NCBI GenBank assembly: GCA_002730475.1
Contig: PCAG01000013.1
Span: forward strand, 1 to 8,402
Source of the DNA: Spirochaetales bacterium
GTDB taxonomy: Bacteria; Desulfobacterota_D; UBA1144
Reading direction: 5' to 3'
Length of the DNA: 8,402 bases
Shown: positions 1-5,898 of the stretch, piece after piece
Layout: each line of letters begins with the position of its first letter
How positions within the stretch are numbered: position 1 is the first letter of the stretch
Program-made: the position numbers and the translations under genes
The notes under the pieces: model-generated
The model's input: the letters and a program-made list of their open reading frames with translations, nothing else
Databases searched by the model: none
What the model was told of the DNA's origin: nothing

Positions 1-264
1 CTTGGACTTATAGCTTTTTCTATAGGTACAGCATCAGGGGTTTTAATGGGGAAACTGTTAAACAGATTAAGCAAATCCGATATAAATCCCTTAATAGGTG
101 CTGCTGGCGTATCTGCAGTTCCAATGGCAGCTAGAGTTGTTAGCAAAGTTGGAAACGACGAAGATAGTTCGAATGTATTGTTAATGCATGCAATGGGACC
201 TAATGTGTCCGGTGTTATCGGTTCAGCCGTTGCAGCCGGTATTCTAATTTCTATTTTTGCTTAG
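1..264 (+). CDS. oadB: Sodium-translocating decarboxylase beta subunit (OadB/GcdB/MmdB family), 3' end only
   Basis: This is the last 87 residues of the membrane subunit that couples decarboxylation of a biotin-bound carboxyl group to Na+ export. The reading frame is open from base 1, so the 5' part lies outside the window. The fragment carries the family's helix VIII signature: N29-P-L-I-G33, then G-V-S38-A-V-P-M-A-A-R45. From family knowledge these match residues N373, G377, S382 and R389 of Klebsiella OadB, which are implicated in Na+ movement. The conserved LMHAMGPNV stretch (61-69) and a final hydrophobic helix (71-87) follow, and the TAG stop is where family members usually end. The substrate (oxaloacetate, methylmalonyl-CoA or glutaconyl-CoA) cannot be told from this subunit alone. 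The alpha and gamma subunit genes would be expected just upstream. The gene ends 10 bases from the convergent minus-strand block, with no obvious terminator hairpin between them. Family assignment is very secure; the oadB symbol is only the commonest label. Confidence 0.93.
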   Translation, partial: LGLIAFSIGTASGVLMGKLLNRLSKSDINPLIGAAGVSAVPMAARVVSKVGNDEDSSNVLLMHAMGPNVSGVIGSAVAAGILISIFA

Positions 265-274
265 AATTTAATCT

Positions 275-418
275 TCAATAAAATGTCCGTTGCTCCATAA
301 GCCTTCCTTTGCCGTGCCATATCAGACTTATATAGTCTTCTTCTTCAATTTCATAATATTCACCTATATATTTTGATCCGTCCTCGTATTCATATCTAAT
401 CTTTAAAGTTTTACCCAT
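275..418 (-). CDS. Small hypothetical protein with a degenerate MORN-like motif (47 aa)
   Basis: This is a 47-residue soluble, acidic protein. The stretch DGSKYIGEY followed by WHGKGRL resembles the MORN repeat pattern (Y-x-G-x-Y/W ... G-x-G), but with an insertion between the halves, so it is a single degenerate copy at best. A longer reading from 466 (63 aa) exists, but the ATG at 418 is preferred. It is preceded 7 bases upstream by an AGAGG Shine-Dalgarno sequence, it sits 4 bases after the stop of the preceding gene, and the longer version would overlap that gene by 44 bases. The extra 16 residues are a lysine- and isoleucine-rich stretch encoded by the AT-rich end of the upstream gene. 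It is the last gene of the hflKC-containing block and converges on the oadB-type gene. No function can be assigned. MORN repeats elsewhere are linked to membrane or lipid association, but one weak copy does not justify that claim here. Confidence 0.6.
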   Translation of the reverse strand: MGKTLKIRYEYEDGSKYIGEYYEIEEEDYISLIWHGKGRLMEQRTFY

Positions 419-422
419 ATCT

Positions 423-914
423 TTACCTCTTATGTATATTTTTTCTTCTTTTATAAAAAAGAACAAGGGCTAATAAGATAATATTTGCAAACCATACTTC
501 TGGCCTAGACCATGGAATACCATCTATATAAAAATCTGATAGAGGCCAAAAGATTTTTGTTGGAAAGAATTCCTTTGTGTGAAAAGGAAAATCAAGCACA
601 GTATGAAAAGGCCATGCCAATGCGGCGAACCATAGGTAATCTTTTCTAAAATAGTACAGCAAGAAAACCAACAAGAACCCAGTAACAAAACTGTGAGAAA
701 AATCATACATAAAGAAGACCCAGTCCGGGACTATCTCCAATGGTGGCGGCTCTCCAAATTTTCTATCAAAGAAAGTCCCATTGAGAATACGGATAATCAT
801 CCACGGCAAGAAAGCAATTAAATCTGGGGCAGCACCAAGAAGCAAAGGGGAAAATCTAAACCCCTTATATCCGAATAAGGCTTTTCCCCAAAGAGCATGA
901 CTTAAAGTGTCCAA
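423..914 (-). CDS. YdjM/DUF457-like membrane-bound metal-dependent hydrolase family protein
   Basis: This 163-residue polytopic membrane protein has the layout of the YdjM/DUF457 family (LexA-regulated, putative membrane-bound metal-dependent hydrolases). It has an N-terminal SHALWG (H6), a G-x-x-PD motif (P30-D31), D71-F-S-H74 before a hydrophobic helix (75-90), and H104-x3-D108 with H112 in the next segment. A final helix spans about 141-155, followed by a positively charged tail. The conserved His and Asp residues could bind a metal, but the hydrolase activity is a family label and not demonstrated here. The start codon is TTG (914-912), 2 bases after the hflC stop. There is no ATG before residue 39 and no strong SD, and an in-frame stop lies four codons upstream, so TTG with coupling from hflC is the best reading. 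The last codons hold the SD of the next gene. Family membership is fairly secure; the biological role is unknown. Confidence 0.8.
   Translation of the reverse strand: MDTLSHALWGKALFGYKGFRFSPLLLGAAPDLIAFLPWMIIRILNGTFFDRKFGEPPPLEIVPDWVFFMYDFSHSFVTGFLLVFLLYYFRKDYLWFAALAWPFHTVLDFPFHTKEFFPTKIFWPLSDFYIDGIPWSRPEVWFANIILLALVLFYKRRKNIHKR
426..430 (-). promoter_or_regulatory. Shine-Dalgarno (AGAGG) for the MORN-like peptide
   Basis: The minus strand reads AGAGG, then seven bases, then ATG at 418. The site lies in the final codons of the preceding YdjM-like gene, which suggests translational coupling. It decides the 47-residue start over the 63-residue reading. Confidence 0.7.
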
Positions 915-916
915 AA

Positions 917-1762
917 CTATTTTTTATTTCTAATTAAATCTAGGAGGTCTGAATCAATTGGTAAAAAAATTACCGAGTTTTCGTCTATTATCTTATCGTA
1001 TGCTTCAAGTTTTCTCATGAACTGGTAAAAAGTAGGATCCTTTGAGTAAGAATCGGAGTAAATCTTCGTAGCTATTTTGTCACCCTCACCTTTTATTTTC
1101 TCACTTTTTGCATAAGCCTGAGCAATAATAATTTCCTTATCTTTGTTGGTTTGGGCTCGAATCTTTGCAGATTCTTCCTCACCTTCAGACCTATATCTCT
1201 TTGAAATTCTTTTTCTTTCCGCAACCATTCTATCAAATACGCTTTGTTGGACCTCTGTAGGCAAATCTGCTCTTTTAATTCTTACGTCTATTAGCTCAAT
1301 GCCGTACTCTGTCAGCTTGGCGCTACTTCCAGCTTTAACTTTATCCATTATCAGTTCTCTGTTTTCAGCAATAACCTCATTTATATTGTGAGTTGCAAGC
1401 TCCTCGCGTAATTCAGAATAGACAATATCTTCTATTCTGGTATTTGCGCTAAATAAATTTCGTACCGATTTAAAAAAGACCAAAGGGTCTTCAATTTTCC
1501 ATCTAGCAAGGAAATCAACAACCAATCTCTTTTTATCTAAAGTCAAATACTGTCCTGGTGGTGCATCAGTAGAAAGTATTCTTTTCTCGAAACGGGTTAT
1601 TTTCTCAATAAATGGTTTCTTAAAATGTAGGCCTGGTGTTGTAAGAGCTCTTTTAAATTCACCTAACTCAGTTATGATTGCCTGCTCTCTTTCGTCTACG
1701 GTAAACACAAACGAAGGGGAAAGAAGAAGCAGTAAGAATATAATCGGCAGAATCTTTTTCAT
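917..1762 (-). CDS. hflC: HflC, SPFH/band 7 modulator of the FtsH protease
   Basis: HflC is an inner-membrane SPFH protein that assembles with HflK into a large cage around FtsH and modulates its proteolysis of membrane substrates. This copy has 281 residues, shorter than the roughly 330 of E. coli. It has one N-terminal hydrophobic helix (about 4-20), then the prohibitin-type domain opening VDEREQAIITELGEF, with the PGLHFKKPF motif (43-51). A long charged helical segment rich in Glu, Lys and Ala (about 170-235) corresponds to the coiled-coil region. The C-terminal SVIFLPIDSDLL (263-274) matches the hydrophobic strand found at the end of HflC and HflK. The ATG at 1762 is supported by an AAGGA SD located inside the end of hflK. 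hflK ends 4 bases upstream and the YdjM-like gene begins 2 bases downstream. The identification is secure because both partners occur in the usual K-C order. Confidence 0.95.
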   Translation of the reverse strand: MKKILPIIFLLLLLSPSFVFTVDEREQAIITELGEFKRALTTPGLHFKKPFIEKITRFEKRILSTDAPPGQYLTLDKKRLVVDFLARWKIEDPLVFFKSVRNLFSANTRIEDIVYSELREELATHNINEVIAENRELIMDKVKAGSSAKLTEYGIELIDVRIKRADLPTEVQQSVFDRMVAERKRISKRYRSEGEEESAKIRAQTNKDKEIIIAQAYAKSEKIKGEGDKIATKIYSDSYSKDPTFYQFMRKLEAYDKIIDENSVIFLPIDSDLLDLIRNKK

Positions 1763-1766
1763 TTCG

Positions 1767-2774
1767 CTAGTCCTTAAAAACCTCTTTTAGTGGTAGTAAA
1801 TTAATTGCCCCACTAGATGAGTCAGTCCCTATGACCTTTTTTGGTCTTTGCAGAATTGACTCAAGTTTTTCTAAATAAATCCTTGTCCATGTAACGTCCT
1901 TATCTTTTTTATACTCAGAATATATTTGATTGAACCTCGAAGTATCACCTTGTGCAGTTGATATTCTTTGTTCCTTATAGGCCTCGGCTTCACGAATCAT
2001 TTTTTCGGCTTCACCTCTTGCTTTCGGTATGACATCTTCAAAGAACGCCTTGGCTTCGTTAATAAGCCTCTCTTTATCCTCTTTGGCTCTCACAACTTCA
2101 TTAAAGGCATCCTTTACCTCTTCAGGAGGGTCGACAATTTGAAGCTTAACGTCGGTTATCTGAACCCCAGAAGTATAGGAATCTAATAGTTCCTGTAGGA
2201 ATTCTTTCGTTCTTACCTGTATTTCATCTCGTCCAGTCGTTAAAGCATCATCAATCTTGGTAACACCTATAACGCTTCTTAATGCAACTTCCGCTGTGTT
2301 TTTAATTGTTAATTCGGGGTTTGCAACTCTAAACAAAAAATGACCTGGCTCCTTTATCTTCCACTGTATGATAGCTTGAGCGTCAACGATGTTTTCATCT
2401 TTTGTAATCATTAATGATTCTTGAATAACGTTCATTCTTGCTCTTTCAGATCTGAATCCGATTTCTATTCTTCGTACTTTTTCAACATTTACTTTAGAAA
2501 GACTATCAACGAAAGGAAATTTAAAATGTAAGCCAGGATCAGAATAAGATGAAAGTTTTCCAAACCTCTGAATTACACCCACCTCTCCAGGGTCGATTGT
2601 ATAAATACTCGATAAAACAGCCAAGATTACAAAGATAGCTGGAAGTATTACCGCGAATTTCTTCAACTTCTTTTTAGCTTCTTCCGAACCTGTAGACGGA
2701 GCAGACCTCTGAGAACCGCGTCTTTGGTCTAAGTTATTTAAGAAATCGATAATAGCCTTTATCAATCTAAACAT
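1767..2774 (-). CDS. hflK: HflK, SPFH/band 7 modulator of the FtsH protease
   Basis: HflK is the partner of HflC in the inner-membrane FtsH-regulating complex. This copy has 335 residues, against about 420 in E. coli. The difference is largely in the N-terminal cytoplasmic part, which is only about 37 residues and lacks the long glycine-rich stretch. One transmembrane helix (about 39-60) is followed by DPGEVGVIQRFGK (61-73) and PGLHFKFPFVD (80-90), the typical start of the band 7 domain. LMITKDENIV (121-130) and ALRSVIG (164-170) match conserved HflK positions. PPEEVKDAF (216-224) opens the long charged helix (about 220-275). The C-terminus NLLPLKEVFKD is the HflK-type tail. The ATG at 2774 has only a weak upstream purine stretch and lies 12 bases after the symporter stop, so expression probably depends on the upstream transcript. 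The hfq and hflX genes that precede hflK in many Gammaproteobacteria are absent here. The call is secure. Confidence 0.95.
   Translation of the reverse strand: MFRLIKAIIDFLNNLDQRRGSQRSAPSTGSEEAKKKLKKFAVILPAIFVILAVLSSIYTIDPGEVGVIQRFGKLSSYSDPGLHFKFPFVDSLSKVNVEKVRRIEIGFRSERARMNVIQESLMITKDENIVDAQAIIQWKIKEPGHFLFRVANPELTIKNTAEVALRSVIGVTKIDDALTTGRDEIQVRTKEFLQELLDSYTSGVQITDVKLQIVDPPEEVKDAFNEVVRAKEDKERLINEAKAFFEDVIPKARGEAEKMIREAEAYKEQRISTAQGDTSRFNQIYSEYKKDKDVTWTRIYLEKLESILQRPKKVIGTDSSSGAINLLPLKEVFKD
1771..1775 (-). promoter_or_regulatory. Shine-Dalgarno (AAGGA) for hflC
   Basis: AAGGA lies 8 bases before the hflC ATG and inside the last codons of hflK. This would couple HflC synthesis to HflK translation, which makes sense for two proteins that assemble together in a complex. 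Confidence 0.7.
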
Positions 2775-2786
2775 TCACATCTTATA

Positions 2787-3977
2787 TTAACCAATTTTAT
2801 TGATTGAATCCACAACTTTAGCTATAGTTAAATCTCCTGTCACATTTATTGCTGTTCTGAACATATCAAGCAGCCTATCTATGCCCGCAATTATAGCAAT
2901 AGCTTCAATAGGAATACCTACAGATGTAAATACAATCGTCATCATGACAAGTGCCACAGAAGGGACTCCTGCGGCCCCAATGCTACCAATTGTTGCAGTC
3001 AGAGAGATAATTACGTACTCATGCAAAGAAAAATCTAGCCCTATCAATTGAGATACAAATATTGCTGATAGCCCCAAATAGATTGCCGATCCATCCATGT
3101 TAACCGTAGCTCCAATTGGTACAACAAAAGACGATATTTCTTTCTTTATTTTTAGATTGTTGTCCGCTGTTTTTAAAGTAAGAGGCATAGTGGCGGAGCT
3201 GCTTGAAGAGAAAAATGCAAAGAGGACTGGCTCTCGTATGTCTTTATAAAAAGTATAGGGATTTGTTTTACAAAACATCTTAATTATCATTCCATAGAAA
3301 AAGAACATATAAAAAAGAAAAATAAGTATCGTGATTAGTACAAATTTAATTAGAGAAAATACTATTTCTCCTTCCAAATTCACTAATAAATTTGAGAACA
3401 AAGTGAAAATTGCGATAGGTGCCAAAAGCATTAAATAGTTAGTAATTCGCAATACAAAATCATTAAAATAGGAGAATGCTTTGACCACCTGTTCTTTATA
3501 AAAAGAGGATAGCCTTACAACAATTCCTAAAACAATAGACAAAATCATTATCACTATAGGATTTCTTTGAACAATGAGATGGAAAAAATTTTTAAAATCT
3601 ATAGCTAAAACGCTAAACGTAGATTTTAAATCTATAGAGTTTGCATCTATTGGTTCAGCAGTTAACTGAATTGTGCCTCCGGAACTAAATTCTATTTGAG
3701 AGCCAATTAGTAGAGCGTAAGATATTGCAACCAAAGTGGTTAACAAATACAGGCAAAGCGTAATAGGAACAATCTTACCTACGGAACCTTTCGATCCAAA
3801 AGATATGACTGAATAAGTAATAGTTCCAAAAATTAGGAATGGGACGAATTGCTTTAAAATATCTATAAAATAGTTACCAATGAATTTAGATTCAATAGTT
3901 AGCTCAGGAAAATATAGAGCAAAAGGTATCGATAACAAAAATGCTATTAGCATCCACAGTGAAAGTTGTCTTTGCAT
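2787..3977 (-). CDS. Dicarboxylate/amino-acid:cation symporter (DAACS/GltP-DctA family)
   Basis: This is a 396-residue secondary transporter, slightly short for the family but with all its landmarks. The serine-rich re-entrant loop HP1 is FFSSSSSATMP (255-265). The cation-binding NMDGS is at 293-297, HP2 GSIGAAGVPS at 331-340, and helix 8 DRLLDMFRTAINVTGD at 367-382. By comparison with the archaeal homologue GltPh, R374 aligns with the arginine that holds the substrate side-chain carboxylate (R397). D371, N378 and D382 align with D394, N401 and the sodium-site D405. DctA-type C4-dicarboxylate carriers usually lack these two aspartates, so Na+-coupled glutamate/aspartate uptake is the better guess; this is inference. 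Several hydrophobic segments precede these motifs (about 7-23, 35-60, 68-92, 140-156, 180-200, 208-230). There is no clear SD before the ATG at 3977. It sits 30 bases after the DUF2939 gene and 12 bases before hflK. Confidence 0.92.
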   Translation of the reverse strand: MQRQLSLWMLIAFLLSIPFALYFPELTIESKFIGNYFIDILKQFVPFLIFGTITYSVISFGSKGSVGKIVPITLCLYLLTTLVAISYALLIGSQIEFSSGGTIQLTAEPIDANSIDLKSTFSVLAIDFKNFFHLIVQRNPIVIMILSIVLGIVVRLSSFYKEQVVKAFSYFNDFVLRITNYLMLLAPIAIFTLFSNLLVNLEGEIVFSLIKFVLITILIFLFYMFFFYGMIIKMFCKTNPYTFYKDIREPVLFAFFSSSSSATMPLTLKTADNNLKIKKEISSFVVPIGATVNMDGSAIYLGLSAIFVSQLIGLDFSLHEYVIISLTATIGSIGAAGVPSVALVMMTIVFTSVGIPIEAIAIIAGIDRLLDMFRTAINVTGDLTIAKVVDSINKIG

Positions 3978-4007
3978 TTTATTTATATTTGAAACAATTA
4001 TTCATTC

Positions 4008-4688
4008 CTATTCACTAACTATGTTTGTGTCTTGTGGGATAACCTTTTCCAAGATAGGCTTGGTAAGATTTTTTAATAAATCTACAGAGTCTTCAACTTT
4101 TTGGGCAATTGCGTCATTGAGCTTGTGGGATCTTATCATATATAGATGCCATCTTGGAAATACAAATCTCATTTTAAAATATATATCACCTTCGGGAGCA
4201 ATCACCTTCGCCTCAAAATCAGAAATAGATAAAAAATTAAATTTCTCAAGAGAGTAATCTTGGTAACTAAAGGATTTTTGACTATTCTTGGTATCTGGAC
4301 CTCGTCCTTTTACATCGCTTATTTGTGATTTACGTTCTGCTATCTCAAAAATCTTAATAATACCTTCCGGAGTAACGACCTTCTTAATTGCAACCTCTAG
4401 AACCTTACCTCCAAATAGTTCTCCGCCAACTTTTCTTATATCTTCAAACACACCCTCTATAGGATTGTCTAATTCCTCTCTTCTAAGCTTTTCCCTATTT
4501 CTAAGGTGCTCAGAGACATCTCTTTTTATAGAGCTCTGGATTTCAGGCCATACAACGTAAATATTAAGAGTGTTGACATCTTTTTCTTTTACGGCGTTTC
4601 CAATCTTGTAAAGACTATAAAAAGGCGATATGAAAGCCAAAATTAAAATTACAAGTACCGTCAAACTAACGATTCTAATTGTCCTCAT
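4008..4688 (-). CDS. DUF2939-family protein with one N-terminal membrane helix
   Basis: This 226-residue protein of unknown function begins with a basic, hydrophobic N-terminus (MRTIRIVSL, helix about 6-21). It is either a signal anchor or an uncleaved signal sequence, and it places the rest in the periplasm. The segment SPFYSLYKIGNAVKEKD (21-37) followed by a Y-V-x-W-P-E patch (44-49) is the typical opening of DUF2939 proteins. VTPEGIIKI (105-113) and the C-terminal YSLEKFNFLSI, PEGDIYFKMRF and WHLYMI segments (about 145-185) also fit that family. The start is supported by AGGTG 4 bases before the ATG. It follows the nuclease-family gene by 42 bases. DUF2939 has no established function, and nothing in the sequence shows catalytic residues. 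Family call moderately strong from memory of its motifs; role unknown. Confidence 0.75.
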   Translation of the reverse strand: MRTIRIVSLTVLVILILAFISPFYSLYKIGNAVKEKDVNTLNIYVVWPEIQSSIKRDVSEHLRNREKLRREELDNPIEGVFEDIRKVGGELFGGKVLEVAIKKVVTPEGIIKIFEIAERKSQISDVKGRGPDTKNSQKSFSYQDYSLEKFNFLSISDFEAKVIAPEGDIYFKMRFVFPRWHLYMIRSHKLNDAIAQKVEDSVDLLKNLTKPILEKVIPQDTNIVSE

Positions 4689-4692
4689 CGTA

Positions 4693-4697
4693 CACCT
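4693..4697 (-). promoter_or_regulatory. Shine-Dalgarno (AGGTG) for the DUF2939 gene
   Basis: AGGTG lies 4 bases upstream of the ATG at 4688, in a 42-base AT-rich spacer. It fixes the start of the DUF2939 protein. I see no convincing promoter or terminator in the same spacer. Confidence 0.6.
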
Positions 4698-4730
4698 AAT
4701 AAATTAAAAATTAATCTTTTGTTTATTCTA

Positions 4731-5510
4731 TTACTCATCAAATTCGAATTCTAAATTCTGTCCATAATTCAATTTTCTAAAAGAATCCTGTCTATCATCA
4801 AAATATCTACAATGGTCGCAAGACTTTGATGTCTCAGGGACGTCTTCGCTCTCCAACGTCGATTTTAGCTTTTTCAATGTTCCGGGAATCCAGGAAGTGT
4901 CACCCTCGTATCTAATGAGGTAAGTATTGAATTTGACTTTGCTATCGAAAAACCCTTCTTTGATTCCATTAACATAAAGAAAGAAACCGTGGTCTTCTAC
5001 CTTCATACCGTTCATTCGCAAGAGAAATTGATAGAATTCCATTTGTCTTTTATATTGAGGCCACCATCCATCATCAGACATCACAATTGCACCTTCTTTT
5101 GATGTAGCTTTGTAGTCAACAACTATCACTTTCTTCGTATCTTCATTTAACCATAAATCATCTATAGCTCCAGTAAAGGTAAGATTTAAATCTTTGTCAT
5201 AATACTCAATCCCTTTAAAGTTCTCTCGCCAATTATTAAGTCTGATATCGTCGAATGGAATATAGTTAAGGTTTTCTTGTATAAATATAGGGTGCTTCGT
5301 CTGCTTTTCTCTATAATGATCGAATTCATTTTTTAGCAACCTGTCCACCGCGTTATTTATAGCAAATGTTGGTGTTCTAGTTCTATCAACACCTTTTACT
5401 CTGTCGAGCCAAAAACACCTAGGACAATTAATAAAATCATCGACTTTTGATCTACTTATTCTAAATTTCTTATTGGATCCACGACTATAAATATTTCTTG
5501 TTCTTAGCAT
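4731..5510 (-). CDS. PD-(D/E)XK nuclease-superfamily protein with two CxxC pairs (RecB/Cas4-like fold)
   Basis: This 259-residue soluble protein has a RecB-like nuclease core. The N-terminal SRSKVDDFINCPRCFWLDR (19-37) resembles the 'S-x-S-x-x-x-x-x-x-C-P' entry of Cas4/RecB nucleases. The metal-binding motif II appears as TGAIDDLW (113-120, D117), and motif III as VVDYKAT (130-136, D132 and K134). QYKRQMEFYQFLL (152-164) follows as the usual Q-x3-Y helix. Cysteines come in two pairs, C29-x2-C32 near the start and C231-x2-C234 near the end, enclosing the nuclease core. This arrangement is compatible with an Fe-S cluster or zinc site like those of Cas4 and AddB, although the spacing (2+2) differs from the 1+3 pattern of those proteins. 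The ATG at 5510 has an AGGTGA SD seven bases upstream. No cas, recB or addAB genes are nearby, so a DNA-repair or quality-control role is only a guess. Fold assignment is strong; function is not known. Confidence 0.8.
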   Translation of the reverse strand: MLRTRNIYSRGSNKKFRISRSKVDDFINCPRCFWLDRVKGVDRTRTPTFAINNAVDRLLKNEFDHYREKQTKHPIFIQENLNYIPFDDIRLNNWRENFKGIEYYDKDLNLTFTGAIDDLWLNEDTKKVIVVDYKATSKEGAIVMSDDGWWPQYKRQMEFYQFLLRMNGMKVEDHGFFLYVNGIKEGFFDSKVKFNTYLIRYEGDTSWIPGTLKKLKSTLESEDVPETSKSCDHCRYFDDRQDSFRKLNYGQNLEFEFDE

Positions 5511-5517
5511 TTAACCA

Positions 5518-5523
5518 TCACCT
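5518..5523 (-). promoter_or_regulatory. Shine-Dalgarno (AGGTGA) for the nuclease-family gene
   Basis: AGGTGA sits 7 bases before the ATG at 5510 and includes the TGA stop of the lipoprotein gene. The overlap of stop and SD suggests coupled translation of the lipoprotein and nuclease-family genes. Confidence 0.7.
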
Positions 5524-5898
5524 ACTATTACCACAGATTCTATTATATATAGCGTTAGCTATCAAATCATTTGACTCTATGGCTTGAGCATCGCTCCTTA
5601 AATCATATTTTTTTGTAACCTTGTTACCATAGGTCGTCAATTGTTTAATCTGATAAATGATTTTATTCGAGCAATCTATTTTCATAAGTGTGTAAATAAT
5701 TGATTCGCTTTCTTGGTAAACCTGTGTAGTCCAAAAAGTTCTATAACCGCTTTCTCTCTCTTTGTCATTGTAGTTTATGTAGTGCTTAGTCGAATTCTGG
5801 TCAGTAAGCAAATAAATCCAATCATCAGAACTAAAAATAGGACTCTCTCTAGATTGGCAAGAAAGAAGAAGCAATATCAGAAAAAAGACTCTAATCAT
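5518..5898 (-). CDS. Small predicted lipoprotein, Adhesin_E (surface-adhesin E)-like
   Basis: This 126-residue protein has a classic lipoprotein signal: a short basic start (MIRV), a hydrophobic core, and the lipobox LLSC with the lipidated cysteine at position 14. The residue after the cysteine is Gln, not Asp, so by the E. coli rule it would be sorted to the outer membrane. The mature part follows the layout of Adhesin_E-like domains: an opening DDWIYLL, then HYINYND, RTFWTTQVYQ, and a central MKIDCSNKIIYQI strand, with C75 and a second cysteine near the end (C122) that could form a disulfide. Adhesin_E is named after a Haemophilus surface protein, but most such small domains in other bacteria have no tested function. 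The ATG overlaps the ndh stop (TAATG), with no strong SD, so translation probably depends on ribosomes finishing ndh. Signal peptide call is strong; the domain name is moderate. Confidence 0.7.
   Translation of the reverse strand: MIRVFFLILLLLSCQSRESPIFSSDDWIYLLTDQNSTKHYINYNDKERESGYRTFWTTQVYQESESIIYTLMKIDCSNKIIYQIKQLTTYGNKVTKKYDLRSDAQAIESNDLIANAIYNRICGNSR

Noticed and set aside
275..466. 63-residue version of the MORN-like protein starting at 466
   Set aside because: It would overlap the YdjM-like gene by 44 bases, has no better SD, and the extra residues are encoded by the AT-rich tail of that gene. The ATG at 418 has a well-placed AGAGG.
524..706. 60-codon minus-strand frame inside the YdjM-like gene
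   Set aside because: It is a shifted reading of the same DNA, while the 163-residue frame carries the family motifs.
3880..4257. Plus-strand open frame of 125 codons across the symporter/DUF2939 junction
   Set aside because: It is antisense to two well-supported genes, has no recognisable motifs, and its residues look like a reversed reading of their codons.
4689..4730. Possible promoter in the AT-rich spacer before the DUF2939 gene
   Set aside because: AT-rich runs give several weak -10-like matches, but none has a paired -35 or an extended -10.
4731..5510. Reading the nuclease-family gene as cas4 of a CRISPR system
   Set aside because: No repeat-spacer array or other cas gene is present, the cysteine spacing is 2+2 and not 1+3, and neighbours are envelope and transport genes.
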